Source of the DNA: Cyclina sinensis
Taxonomy: Eukaryota > Mollusca > Bivalvia > Venerida > Veneridae
Length of the DNA: 64,000 nucleotides
Assembly (NCBI GenBank): GCA_012932295.1
Contig: JAAONU010000002.1
Coordinates: forward strand, 22,537,770-22,601,769
Direction of reading: 5' to 3'
Shown: positions 47,016 to 58,145 of the stretch, one piece after another
How the letters are laid out: every line of letters begins with the position of its first letter
How positions within the stretch are numbered: the first letter of the stretch is position 1
Program-made: the position numbers and the translations under genes
Notes under the pieces: model-generated
The model's database searches: none
What the model saw: only the letters and a program-made list of their open reading frames with translations
Told to the model about the DNA's origin: nothing

Positions 47016-47244
47016 CAAGGATACTTCTGTTCAAGGTTTCAATAGCAAATTCTTTAATCATTTCAGTGATGGAAATGTCAGTCCGACTGTTTCATGTCTA
47101 TAAACAGTTGTTGATTCATGGGAGTAGTCAGACATAATCAGAATAAATGAATTAAAAGAAACAATCCTGATTCAGTGTGGTGGTGAATGTAAGACGGAAT
47201 GTAAGACAGATTTAATCAATTACTGTTCAATATCTATTATCTAG

Positions 47245-47375
47245 TGCCAGTAGGTGACTACCAGCTGCCATTTGAGGAAGAAGTGGGACAACATCCAACA
47301 TTGGAAGACATGCAAGAACTAGTTGTCATTAATAAAGTGAGGCCTTCAATCAAAGACCACTGGCAGAAACATCTG
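47245..47375 (+). CDS. ACVR2: ACVR2 exon: kinase C-lobe
   Basis: The acceptor is TATTATCTAG, and the donor GTATGT follows CATCTG (phase 1 to phase 0). It encodes about 44 residues: [40 protein letters not shown] and QKHL. Y-x-L-P-F-E-E-E-x-G-Q-H-P and the R-P-x3-x-x-W-Q-K-H strip are the conserved C-lobe insert and helix of type II activin receptors. It shows the usual substitutions only (for example INKVRP where vertebrates have a basic run). Confidence 0.95.
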
Positions 47376-47590
47376 GTATGTTGATAGTGGCATGTCAGTG
47401 AAAATACTGTAGTTTACATATGTAGCATGATAGGTTTCATCACTCTTCAATTGTGATTAGTTTAGTTAAATAGTTTAATTTAATTTAAGATTGTGAAGCA
47501 AGTTCTTGCCCTTTATATATTTATTGCAGTTGATGATTGTTACCTGGATTGAAACTAGTACTTCTGAAGGAAGTGTGGAATGCATTGGTT

Positions 47591-47674
47591 AGATTAGAAC
47601 CACTGACCAGATCATACCAGTAACCTTTTGATTTGGAATCAGGCACTCTAACCCCTGAACCTCTGCTCAGCCTG
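47591..47674 (-). repeat. tRNA-derived SINE remnant
   Basis: On the - strand the sequence reads GCTGAGCAGAGGTTCAGGGG, then GATTCCAAATC as an anticodon arm (CCA, Trp-like), then GTCAGTGGTTCTAATC as a worn B box. The order and spacing fit a tRNA head. The acceptor stem is not convincing, and the body is not defined. It lies in the last receptor intron. Confidence 0.4.
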
Positions 47675-48445
47675 ATTTCATAAAAAATCTAGCAGTTTTC
47701 AAAAATAAGTCACTGGACACCATTATAACATTACTTCAGCTCAGCATGGTTTTGAAGATTATTTCAAATAATCTCCATGTGGCTCATTTAACCTCATATG
47801 AGTACCTCAATTTGGTATGAAATATGAATAACCTAAAATGGTCTACCAGTAATTAACTAAATGAGTAGTACACATGATGTAATCATTATATAGGAATTTT
47901 AGAATCACAAGAAATGAAATTGAAATAAAAAGAATTATAGGCACTTTAAAACTTCTCCCCATTTTCGTTTGAGGGAGAAGTCACTTCTTGTTTCTGGCTG
48001 GCTTGAACTTGACTATCCCAATGCACACACGTTTTTCCAAGTAATGCATAATAATGTTATAATTATGTAAATTCATTTTACGTTTGATTGGTGTTTCTGA
48101 AAATTCTTGTCTAGTAACAGAAATGATTCCATTCAGTTAAGAGGGCTTACTATATTGAATGGTATATACAAATTGATTATGCAATGTTGTAACATTAAAA
48201 AAATTGGTGAGCAACTTCTTTTACACTTTTCTGTGCAGACAAGGCAAAGTTTACCATTGAATTGCTGAAAGCATTTGTTTTGCCCTTTAAGACTAGTTAA
48301 GTCAATGACACGTCTGCATATTCATACAGTCCTTTGATAATTTTTTAATGGTATTTTTCCCAGTTTAGTCAGCATGTTCTCAGTTGCCAACCCTATTTAT
48401 CTAAAATAAATCTCTTGAAACACAAGAAAGTTGTTTGAATTTCAG
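47675..48445. other. Intron before last receptor exon
   Basis: AT-rich intron ending in the acceptor GAATTTCAG. CTTCTCCCCATTTTCGTTTG, then AGGGAGAAGTCACTTC (47952-47987), resembles the element D motif. No exon is seen. Confidence 0.45.
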
Positions 48446-48670
48446 GGTCTTGATGCATTGACATCAACAGTTGAGGAATGCTGGGATCATGATGCTGAGG
48501 CACGTTTGTCGGCTGATTGTGTGCTAGAGCGTGTGTGTCAACTCAGTCGGACAACGAATACCTCAAACCTGTCTACGAGTAACAGCGTTGTGAGCTCACA
48601 ACAACCTCTTATTATTAATACAAACCAGGGATTACCTCCAGTGTCACCAGTAGTTGTGCAGACTCTGTAA
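48446..48670 (+). CDS. ACVR2: ACVR2 last exon: end of kinase and C-terminal tail
   Basis: The acceptor is GAATTTCAG (phase 0). It encodes 74 residues and a TAA stop at 48668-48670. [20 protein letters not shown], then [13 protein letters not shown], is the last kinase helices; [14 protein letters not shown] is diagnostic of ACVR2-type receptors. The tail is Ser/Thr/Asn-rich ([20 protein letters not shown]) and ends VVVQTL. Type II activin receptors often end in a short peptide that binds PDZ proteins; V-Q-T-L does not closely match the vertebrate end, so that role is open. Confidence 0.95.
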   Translation, partial: GLDALTSTVEECWDHDAEARLSADCVLERVCQLSRTTNTSNLSTSNSVVSSQQPLIINTNQGLPPVSPVVVQTL

Positions 48671-48754
48671 CAGTAACCATGGTAACCAGGTGGTTGCCAG
48701 GGCTACAGTACATCTTCAACAACAGTTACCTCGCATATTAATGGCCTTGTTTTT
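48671..48754 (+). other. ACVR2: Start of ACVR2 3' untranslated region
   Basis: Sequence directly after the stop. The transcript end is not determined: AATAAA-like signals occur near 49947 and 54093, but none can be tied to the gene from sequence alone. Confidence 0.5.
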
Positions 48755-49869
48755 TTATTAGCTGACTTGAGCACAAAATACTCAAGGTGAGCTTTTGTGA
48801 TTGCTTATGTCCATTGTCCTGCATGCTCCCATCCAGCAATAATTTTCATGCCCCCAACACTGATGGGAGGGGTAGGGGTGCATATAGATTTGCCCGTGTC
48901 TGTCTGTCACGGTGTCCGTTCCTAGACCGGTTATGCCCCATGTTTCTCCAGACTTCTAACTGCTAGAGCCATGAAACTTTCTAAGAATCGTTGTCAGCAT
49001 GTGAACTTATGCACCTGGGTATTTTGACGCAAATTTATTAGAAATCGGCAGAGTTATGTCCCCAGCTTAAACAAAAAGCAGCATTTTGAGACTTGTGTCA
49101 CATGTAACTCCAAACGTGTAACTGCTACAGCCTTGAAACTTTGTAAGAAAAGTTGTCAGCATGTGAAGTTACACACCAGGGTATTTTGATGCTTATTTGT
49201 CTGAGATTGGCATAGTTATGCCCCCTGATAAAGCTTAAAATAGCATTTTTGCAGGCCTGGAGTCTAGATATTTTGTATATAGCATAGGTAGATGATTGAT
49301 TACCTTACTGGTCTAACTTGGCTCTTCCAAAGAAGGTTACTTGATTTTGCATAGACTTCAAAAGGAAAAATTCAAAAATCTTGTCACAGATTTTAGAGAT
49401 AATGTGTGTGATATTGTATTGTGGTCCTCCACAAAAAATGTTGGAATCATGGGTCATAGGTGATGCACCTTTGGAGTCACTCTTCTGTAGGTTTTTTTTT
49501 AATCTTCTCTAAAACTATAAAGCCTACGACTTTAAAATTTGGTATGTAGCATTTTTTTTTATCATGTACCAGAGTTGTACAAATCATGGCCCCAGGGTCA
49601 AAAGTGACCCCACCCAGGGGGTCACTAGTTCTATGTGGCTTGTATGGAGAAACAACAATTGTCTTTTTAATTTCAAGATAGACCTTCATGTTCACATACT
49701 TGCTTGTGACCTTGCTTGTGACATGCATTAAATTTGCTTGAAATTTAAACTTTTAAACTTAAAGAATTTGGAATATGTTTATATATCGGAATATGCTTTT
49801 CTTTAGTTGAGCTGTTAAGAGCATTGGTACTTAGGTGAGCGATATTGAGTCATCATGGCTCTCTTGTTT
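48755..49869 (+). mobile_element. Family A element with a foreign core
   Basis: The left end is TTATTAGCTGACTTGAGCAC. The right end is TTAGGTGAGCGATATTGAGT, then CATCATGGCTCTCTTGTT. The middle (48848-49250) starts ATGCCCCCAACACTGATGGG and carries two units (GCTAGAGCCATGAAACTTTC, GTTGTCAGCATGTGAA) that belong to another family. Normal family A units follow to the right end. Confidence 0.7.
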
Positions 49870-50886
49870 ATAAAGGCAACACTTTTTATGAACTAATGAT
49901 GCAGGTTTCATTATTGGGCAGTACAGCAGCTGTCAGTGTATCATAAATAAATCATGATTTTTTAATCATAAGCCATAAGCTTGACAGCTGTCTAATATTC
50001 TTTGATTTCCTAGCCAAACACAGGGGTATATATACAAGGTAGCTATGGAAATTTGACTACATACCTCAAACTTTGTGTTTTGTTCAGCTTTTAGTACCAT
50101 GCATTATTACCTCATTGTGACATTAGGAGTTTTGTGAATAACTTTATTGTTTCAAAGCTTGAAATCTTTGAAGTGAAAGAAGCAAGTGAAATGAACAGCA
50201 GCATGCGGAAAAGTGGCAGTGATTTTATATTGCACAGAAGAGTTGCCAGTCAGTTACTTTATTGCATTTTAACTTCACAGCAGAACACTGTGTTTATTAC
50301 TTCTAGCATGTTGGATTATAGTGAGGAATACCAGTTGTAAATTACTGTACAGAAAGTGTAGATGATGTATGTTGATTACACCATACTGTTATTTTACATT
50401 TCTGACAGGGACACTAAACAATAATTTGGTGTTTGAACAATGTTGAATGTGATACTGGTATATTTTTTGTCAAAAAAAATTAGTGATAAAATGTTTGTAG
50501 AACTGATCTGTAAAAATGTTTTAGTTGTGTATCTTGCTGTCACAAGGCATTATATGGGCATTTTCGTGACAGTGTTTTACTGAAAACAGGAGTGACAGAA
50601 TAATCCTTTTTTAAAATAAGCATATTTTCAAATGATCACTGATTGATTTCCCCTAAATATATACATGTGTATGTGCATCAGACATTTTTTATGGTATTTT
50701 CTGTTTCTAGTTTCTTGATTTAACTGCTGGTTTGAACATATATTTATCTCGAATGTTTAGCAAAGGCTTTCCTTTGAAACTACTGACTGCTATTACTGTG
50801 ACTTTTTCAGCAGATTCTGTACTTTGATGTCAAATGCACATTATCAGTTGTATTTAACCAGACCAGTTTTTAACATGTCTAGTTTT
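49870..50886. other. Unique stretch downstream of the receptor, no gene recognised
   Basis: AT-rich. The 68-codon frame at 50134-50340 is not recognised. Part of this could be 3' untranslated sequence of the receptor if the transcript is long. Confidence 0.4.
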
Positions 50887-51533
50887 CTAGCTCACCTGAG
50901 CTACAAAGTGCTCAAGGGTGAGCTATTGGGATCATTGATTGTCTGTCATGTGTCATCAACAATTTGACATGAACAACCTCTCCTCCTATACTGCTAAGCC
51001 AACATTGACGAAACATGCCTGGGATATTCCTTGCATGAAGCTCTACCAAAGTTGTTCAAAGAATTGAATTCCATCAAGAACTCTGGTTGCTATAGGCAAC
51101 AGAAAAGAAAAACTTTGAAAATCTTCTTGTCTGAAACGACAAGGCCCTTAGCCTTAAGATTTGGTTTGTAGCAATGACTAGTGGACCTCTACCAAATTTG
51201 TTCAAATTATACCCCTGGGGTCAGATTTGGCCCCACCCCAGGGGTCAATTGATTTTACATAGGTAATATAGGCAAAACTTTAAAAGACTTCTCCTCTGAA
51301 ACCACAAAGCCTTAGAACTTAGATATTTTTAATGGAGCATCAGCTAGAGGTATTCTACCAAGTTTGTTAAAATTATGCCCCTTGAGGGAAAATTGGCTCT
51401 ACCCTGGGAGTCACTTGAATTCATATAGAATTATTTTGGGAGAATCTTTAAAAAGCTGATGTTTGCTCAACAGCAGACCCAAATACAAAGTATTCAGGTG
51501 AGCGATCTCGGGCCTATTATGGCCCTCTTGTTT
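50887..51533 (+). mobile_element. Family A element, complete
   Basis: The left end is CTAGCTCACCTGAGCTACAA. The right end is TTCAGGTGAGCGATCTCGGG, then CCTATTATGGCCCTCTTGTTT. The pair GCTCACCTGA / TCAGGTGAGC and the GGGCC..GGCCC hairpin are clear. Two to three units lie inside. At about 645 bp it is the shortest complete copy here. Confidence 0.8.
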
Positions 51534-51552
51534 AAAAAACAAGGGCACTTGC

Positions 51553-52737
51553 TTAAAGGCCCATTAAGCCTCAGAAATGACTAATGTTTTTCTTTCAAGA
51601 AAAGGTTAAAATGGTTTTAAAATATTTAAATAATGGAGTTACAGCATGATAGATGCTTATCACTGGAAGATAGTCGTGCTGAATATGAAATAAGTTTATA
51701 TAAAACAAACAAAATGTAAACAAAGTGATATTTTGACATCCATACAAAATACTTACTCTATATCTCTACTAGTGGCCAAACAGGAAAAGAAACAACATAT
51801 GATTCAACAATATGGCTATTGAGTATCCATTTTCCAAATTGTAACAGTACACTTTAAACTAGAATTTTTTGAGAAATGAAAATAATAGTATTTATTTTAT
51901 GCCTACCAATGAAATATAGGGAAATATCAGTGAGATAAAAGTGATAATACACTGTTTTGAATCAGTGAAATTACCATTTTAATAATACACTGTTTGTGCC
52001 GGAACTACTGCTTGATGAAACTTCAGGAATTTCCCCACCACGTAAATACAAGAGAATCCGCTGTATTTCAGACTGTGACAGCGAGTGAAATTTATTTACC
52101 TTGTTAAATCCAATTAAAATATTGAATTCCTGAGCCTAGCTAGTTGTGAACAATGATGAAATTCGCCATAAATTATTTAAAATGTCTTAATTTGTTTACA
52201 TAACTGACATGGACAATATCCAATATGGCCGACTTTCAATTCAATTGATTGAATATTACTCTGTATTAATCCGCTTTTATAATTAAAGTATGTATGGCTA
52301 AAATTCAATAAATATTGATAAACTGTGTAGAGAAAAATAAATGTTATTTGATGAAAGTGTATTCAGTATATTTCAGCAGAAGTAAAGTTATCATATGTAT
52401 TGGAGATTGTCTGCACTTTTTTTTGTGCGGAGTAACCAAAGTACGCATTAACTGATTTGGGGCTCACCATGGGGAATTTATTGAAGGCCCTGATTAAAAA
52501 TGTCATAAAAAAAAACATTTTTGACGTGTTGGCATAAAATAAAAAGAAAATTTGTTTGTTTTTTAGTGGAAGATGGGAATTTATTTCATCTCGTGAACAC
52601 CATATGTTGATATTTTCACTCGTGGCTGCGCCACTCGTGAAAATATCACATATGGTGTTCACTCGATGAAATAATTTTCTCATCTTCAACAAAAACAAAC
52701 AAATATCCTCTATTTCTAGGGCTTAATGGGCCTTTAA
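51553..52737. mobile_element. TTAA-inserting DNA element (Kolobok/piggyBac-like target), non-autonomous
   Basis: The element runs 51557-52733 (1177 bp), with TTAA at 51553-51556 and 52734-52737. The ends AGGCCCATTAAGCC and GGCTTAATGGGCCT are inverted. A second inverted structure (52569-52687) lies just inside the right end. No transposase is encoded. A TTAA duplication with AGG ends suggests Kolobok; piggyBac is the alternative. Confidence 0.75.
52569..52687. repeat. Long hairpin, about 58-bp arms
   Basis: GAAGATGGGAATTTATTTCA, TCTCGTGAACACCATATG and TGATATTTTCACTCGTGGC are mirrored after a 3-base loop (TGC) by GCCACTCGTGAAAATATCA, CATATGGTGTTCACTCGA and TGAAATAATTTTCTCATCTTC. It shares TTTCATCTCGTG / CACTCGATGAAA with the foldback at 15831-15929. 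Confidence 0.85.
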
Positions 52738-54540
52738 GTCGGTGGAAGGCAAAACCAGGTCACCAGCTCAATGGAATAGCATGTGGAGACTATGAATGAT
52801 TTTCTTGAACTCTGTCTCAAGATTGAAAACTAATTTACCTTGAATTAAACTCCAGGCTGTCTGAACTATAAAATATCCCTGTATGAAGACTATTGGACTG
52901 TTTTGATTTCTTTAAGGATATTGGTACTCGGGTAAGCCTTCATGACCTAGTTGAAGTTTTTATCCCACTGTCAAAAGATGAGAGGGTTTATGGTGATTCT
53001 TCAGTTAAAATATCTTATTAAATTCTGTGTACTTGACTTGAAATTCTTAAGATAGATGACCCTAAGAAGTATACAAATAAAAAACTACTACCCTAGTTTT
53101 CCTATTTTGAGAGTTAGTGCCCTTATCAAAATGTAAATTTCTAATGTTAACAATGGACTACAACTTACTTTGCAGTTTTACAATATCACTTTGAAACCTG
53201 ATAGATAATATATTGTTGAATATATAGTAAAAACTATAATTCTGCTTTCTGTTTTTGCAGATCCTTATTAATTAAATTCTTCATAATTTACAAGGATTGT
53301 AAGTCTAGAACCATTCAAGGTATTACTTGAATCTTGAAGGATAATTAAATGGCTGTGAGATCCATAACTGTTTCTTCTGAGGTCTCAATCAGTTGTATCC
53401 TTTTGTTAAAATTGCTGAACATTAGAGTTAAGTTGAATAAGAATTTTTTTATCAAATCGTTTATTCAATAAATACGTCTACTCATCTGACACACTGAAGG
53501 TCAGTTTGTAGTCTTACTTTACATGTTAAAAGCCCTTAGGCAAGGGGATGTTCATGTCAGACATTGCTCTCGTAAATAAAGGCAGCAAGTTGGACAAGCA
53601 AGAATACACAATCCCTGTTTACCTTGAAGTTACACAAAAAAGTAATATAAATGCTTTGAAATAATGAGATCATTGGGTAGATAGATCATAGACAAAGTCT
53701 GTTGAATATTGTACATTGTGTGTATGTATTTATGTATGTCAAAGTCTAAAAATTGTTACAAAAGTTTACACTGTACTCATGGGTTTAACAGAAGCTACAA
53801 AATTGTTTATGCAACATTGGTGTTGCTTTTGTTTGACCCGGCATTTTGTATCCGGTTATTTGATGTCAGCCTGTTTTTATTTATTGAACTGTTACATTAA
53901 GTTACCTTTCGTCAGTCAGGTTTATTTTTAAGATACATGCAAAAGCCTTCATTTAAAAGTCAGCTTTCACTTAAAGTTTAATCTAACATTAATCCCTTGT
54001 GATATGTAAGTCTAGATTGGTGTCTGAAAACTCAATGTATGTGCCATAACTCTTTTATTTTCTGTCAGTCTCTGAAAATGCTGTTTTTATTAGAATAAAG
54101 CTGTAATTGTTATTCTAAAATTCTCTTTGTCTCCCATACATACTAGAAACATTCTCTTGTTTGGTGTTATGTGTAATTTAAACACAATCTGCAAGATATT
54201 TTTTGTTTTGTATGGTTAATAGCTGAAAAGTATTGTTCTGTCATTCAGTTGTTATACAGCAGAGAAAAAAGCCCCTTTCTGTTTTAACATTAGGTCACAG
54301 TTGCAGATGAAAATTAGTTAGGCTGGTCAGTTTGAAAAAAGTTTTTCATGGGTATTGTGATGGTGACAACTTCAAACATATGAATGCTCAGTTATAAGAT
54401 ACAGATTAATACAGCAGCAAGCTTAAGTAATTTAACATTTCTTAAGCTATACATGTACAGATGTGGCTTTTGCTCATTTGACTGATTTAAGTTTCTTTAA
54501 TGTGCTATTGTTCTCAAATTGTGTATTACTTGTATCTTTA
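52738..54540. other. Unique AT-rich stretch, nothing recognised
   Basis: No gene, RNA or repeat family recognised. AATAAAGCTG near 54093 could be a poly(A) signal. Confidence 0.45.
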
Positions 54541-55427
54541 TGTCCCCAAAGGGTGGCATATAGTAGTTGCACTGTCAGTCTGTTATTCTGTCTGTCCGTC
54601 CCATTTTCTGTGTGCAACTCCTCCTACAATTCGCATTTGATTTTCACAAAATGATCATTATTAAGTGCCTCAATACATATACTCCCCTTTTGTTACTTGA
54701 ATATTTTTGGCATAGTTATTTCCCTTTGTGTCATATTACTTAATATTTCTTCTGTGCACAACTACAATTCTCATATGATGATCACCAAACTTTCATAGAA
54801 TGATCATTATTAAGTGTCACAAGGCATATAATCAGGCTTTTTGATTTGATTATTTTTGGCATAATTACTGCCCTTTGTTAAATCTTACTTAATATTACTT
54901 CTGTGCACAACTCTTCCTACATTTCTCATGCAATTTTCACCTGTCTTTCACAGAATGATTATTATCAAGTACTGCAGTGCATGTACTCAGCTTTTTTTTG
55001 ATTTGATCGTTTTTGGTGAAGTTACAGCCCTTTGTTTAATTTTACGTAATATTGCTTCTGTACACAACTTCTTCAATTTTGTAACAGTATTTTCACCTGT
55101 GGTGTTCAATTGGACCATAAAAATCCAAAAGTTAAAAGTTAACAAACTGTTTTCAAACACTTTCTCTTGAAAAGACATGTGGTGACCCATGTGTACAAAA
55201 CACTAGACCAGTATCTTTTGAAACACATCAGTATGGGAAATTTATTAATTTTACCAAACATGCAAATCCGTAAAAGATATAAAATAGTCTTAGGTACTAT
55301 GTTTAGTTCACAAACTGCAAAAAAATTGGCACAAATGATCAGGTTTGCATCAAGTTATAAGCTTCCATGACTGTGACCATTGCCTTGTTTTGGGGGCATT
55401 TGTGTCGGTGACACTTTTCTTATTAGC
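54541..55427 (+). mobile_element. Family K element, complete
   Basis: The left end TATGTCCCCAAAGGGTGGCA and right end TTTTGGGGGCATTTGTGTCG, then GTGACACTTTTCTTATT, share the inverted pair ATGTCCCCAAA / TTTGGGGGCAT and a GTGTC..GACAC hairpin. About three units of roughly 150 bp carry TTTGGCATAGTTATTTCCCT and TTCTGTGCACAACT. A right-end remnant of the same family is at 30411-30540. Confidence 0.75.
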
Positions 55428-55545
55428 TTTTTTTTTTTCAAACATATAGGGATTGCCTATGTTAGAAAAGTTACCTACTTATATCCTGAGGGAATAAAGA
55501 AAGTAGATGATTCTCATCTTTTGAAGTCAAAGGTAATGATCAGGC

Positions 55546-55850
55546 AGTATGTTCTTGCATACTAGATCAGACTGTCTGTCCATCAAGGTCAGTATGTTCT
55601 AGCATACTAGATCAGGCTGTCTGTTGATCAAGATCAGTATGTTCTTGCATACTAGATCAGGCTGTCTGTCAATCAAGGACAGTATGTTCTCCCATACTAG
55701 ATCAGGCTGTCTGTTGATCAAGGTCAGTATGTTCTTGCATACTAGATCAGGCTGTCTGTTGATCAAGGTCAGTCTGTTCTTGCATACTAGATCAGGCTGT
55801 CTGTTGGTCAAGGTCAATATATTCTTGCATACTAGATCAGGCTGTCTAAA
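55546..55850 (+). repeat. 45-bp minisatellite, 6.7 copies
   Basis: The unit runs AGTATGTTCTTGCATACTAG, then ATCAGGCTGTCTGTTGATCA, then AGGTC. Copies begin at about 55546, 55591, 55636, 55681, 55726, 55771 and 55816. As 45 is a multiple of three, one frame stays open on each strand (TRSGCLLIK on +, LINRQPDLVCKN on -). Confidence 0.92.
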
Positions 55851-56565
55851 TTAGTGTTATTTTACTCATCATCATGTTAGATGAGTCAAGCAGCTACTGT
55901 TACCAGTCTGACATCATCAGCAATTTTCTTTGGGAGAAATATGCACTACTGTTTGTGCAAACTAAATAAATTTAAAGATATTCAAAAACCAGGTACAAAT
56001 GTATCGTATGCAAGAAGAAGAATCAGTCATATATCTGAGGTTTGGATCAAGTAGTCTGGCTTTCGGCAGCTTACAGGGACATGTCTGTGCCAGTTGCAAG
56101 AACATCAGGCAATATTACCTTAAACACTTAAAAGATACTTAAGATATATTCCTGCAAATATAAATACAGCAATATTATTGATCGATATTTTACTGGCATG
56201 CTCTCTTCATTTTGGTTCTCAGATAGGCTTCATAGCTCTTGTAACTTGTTGTTTAAACAAAGAAATTGTCAGAAAATGTTTACAGCAGATTAAAAAAAGT
56301 TGTGAAATTATTTTATCAGGGAAATACATTTATATCTCAGACAAAATTTACCTCATAACTATTGTTAAACCCTTTCAGCCATAATTCAGATTCAGTATTT
56401 GTGTTCTACAATTCTAAGGAGTTCACATGATTTAAGGGTTTACTTATGCAGTGACCTCTAAACCTTTTAGTAGCTGGGTATGTTTGTACAGACATATAAT
56501 CATTCTGGTCTTTTGTTTGAAGGCAAAACAGTCGGCATGTGTGTTCATCACCAAGAAGCTTACAA
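55851..56565. other. Unique AT-rich stretch, nothing recognised
   Basis: The 68-codon frame at 56178-56384 is hydrophobic in its first third but not recognised. Confidence 0.4.
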
Positions 56566-58145
56566 GAGCAAGTTAGCTATTATTAAAACCTTGTCTGTCA
56601 GTTTGCAAACTTAGTGTGCTTAATCCTCTAGGGGTTCTTTACCAAAGTTGTTCAAATGGTGTCCCTGAGGTAGTCAATGTTTAAGTATGGTAAAGAATGA
56701 AAACTTCAAAACCCTGTAGTATTCTGTGTTGACCAACAGTTAAGGTTTATTTTTTTTTGTACTTACAACAGGTGATTATCTTTACCATCAGTTTGAAACA
56801 ACTTGTTTATCATGGTCATACTTATATAGAACTAAATCTTCTTGTCTGAAAGTGCAAAGCCTAGAGTTTAGATAAATGGTTTGTTGCATTTTCAAGTGGA
56901 CCTCTGCCAAATTTGTTAAATCATGACCCCACGATCTGGTTGTCACTTGATTTTACATGGACATTATAGAGGGGAAACTTAAAGAAATGTTGTCAGACAC
57001 CACAAAGCCTACAGCTTAGATATTTGGTATAAAGCACTGTCAAGTGGACTTCTGCCAAGTTTGTTCAAATCCTGGTCAAAATTAGCCCCATCCACGGGGC
57101 CACATGATTTCAGATTGGCTTAAATAGGGAAAACTTTCAAAACTTTCTCTGAAACCACAAGGCATAGGACTAAAATATTTGGTATGTATCATTGTCAAGT
57201 GGACCTCTACCAAGTTTCTTCAAATCATGGCCCTAGGGTCTAAAATGGCAACACCCCAGCTGCAACACGAGTGTACATATGCTTATATAGGTAAAACATA
57301 TAAAGTCTTTTTGTCTGAACCTACTGTGCCTTAGGATTGATATTTGGCATACAGGTTCACCTAAAGCTCCTCTACAAAGTTTGTTAAAATTATTCCCTGT
57401 GGGGTCATTAATGGGTCTGCCCCAGGGGATGGGGTCACTTAATTTAATGAAGGCTTATATTTGGAAAACATTGAAAATCTTCTATGAAAGCACGTCAGGT
57501 TCATCAGACTGAGTTGGTTTGTCATGATCAGAAGATGACAACTATTGTTTTTCAGGTCATTGGGTCAAGGACCTTGAAATGCAAAATGGTTTCCATTTCC
57601 AATGAATAAGTGTAAAATGCTGGGGCCCATGTTCCTCAAACTTTGTGTGTAAGTTGTTCATTACTTGTAGATGAGCCCTTTCAGGTCACCAGGTCAAAGG
57701 CCATGGTCACAGTGTCTTTGAATGGCAAAATGGTGTCCGATCAATAACTATAGAATGCTTGGTCACAGCTCCTCAAAACTTCATGGCTGCCTCTAGGGAT
57801 AAGGGGCTAGCGGGGCATAAATGTTTTACAAACATCTCTTTTTTTCATCTTATATCATAGTGTGAAAGTCCTATAGATTCAGTTTCAACAAACATTTCAC
57901 AAAGCATTTATAAACAATAGATCTCTTGTCTTTTCCTGAACCTATCTGACCGTATCGTGGGTTCCAGAGGTATGGTGACCAAAAAAGGCATATGGTGTCA
58001 TGTCTGCATGATAGTGTTTTCACAGTTTTAATAATCTTGCAAACCACTGGCCTGATTTTAAAATAAAGTTACACAACTTTAATTATGAATCTAAGGCAGT
58101 GGGTCTCAGATGAGTGATTTTAGGGCCATCATGGGCTTCTTGTTT
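56566..58145 (+). mobile_element. Family A element with a family E right end inside
   Basis: Decayed units with CCTAGAGTTTAGATAAATGG, CTGCCAAATTTGTTAAATC and GGCATACAGGTTCACCTAAA run to about 57485. A family E piece (57486-57841) follows, ending GGCATAAATGTTTTACAAAC, then ATCTCTTTT. The block closes with CTCAGATGAGTGATTTTAGG, then GCCATCATGGGCTTCTTGTTT. No clean left end is found. Confidence 0.6.

Larger units (their letters stand above)
26732..48670 (+). other. ACVR2: Gene: activin/BMP type II receptor (six readable exons)
   Basis: Six exons join in one continuous frame: 26732-26893, 31800-31988, 37021-37742, 38958-39096, 47245-47375 and 48446-48670. All five introns have GT..AG borders, with phases 1, 1, 0, 1 and 0. 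With one base from the preceding exon the joined length is 1569 bases, so 522 residues plus stop. Human ACVR2A is about 513 residues with signal peptide. The product would sit in the cell membrane, bind activin/BMP-type ligands with a type I receptor, and phosphorylate the type I receptor on Ser/Thr to start SMAD signalling; this is known of the family. The signal-peptide exon (which should end in phase 1) was not found. Introns are about 4.9, 5.0, 1.2, 8.1 and 1.1 kb and full of repeats. ACVR2A and ACVR2B are vertebrate duplicates, so the plain symbol is used. Confidence 0.93.

Noticed and set aside
50134..50340. 68-codon + strand frame downstream of the receptor
   Set aside because: Short, unrecognised, and possibly within untranslated sequence; not enough to call a gene.
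55546..55850. Regular repeats suggesting a CRISPR array
   Set aside because: The 45-bp units are contiguous with no unique spacers, and the sequence is from an animal genome.
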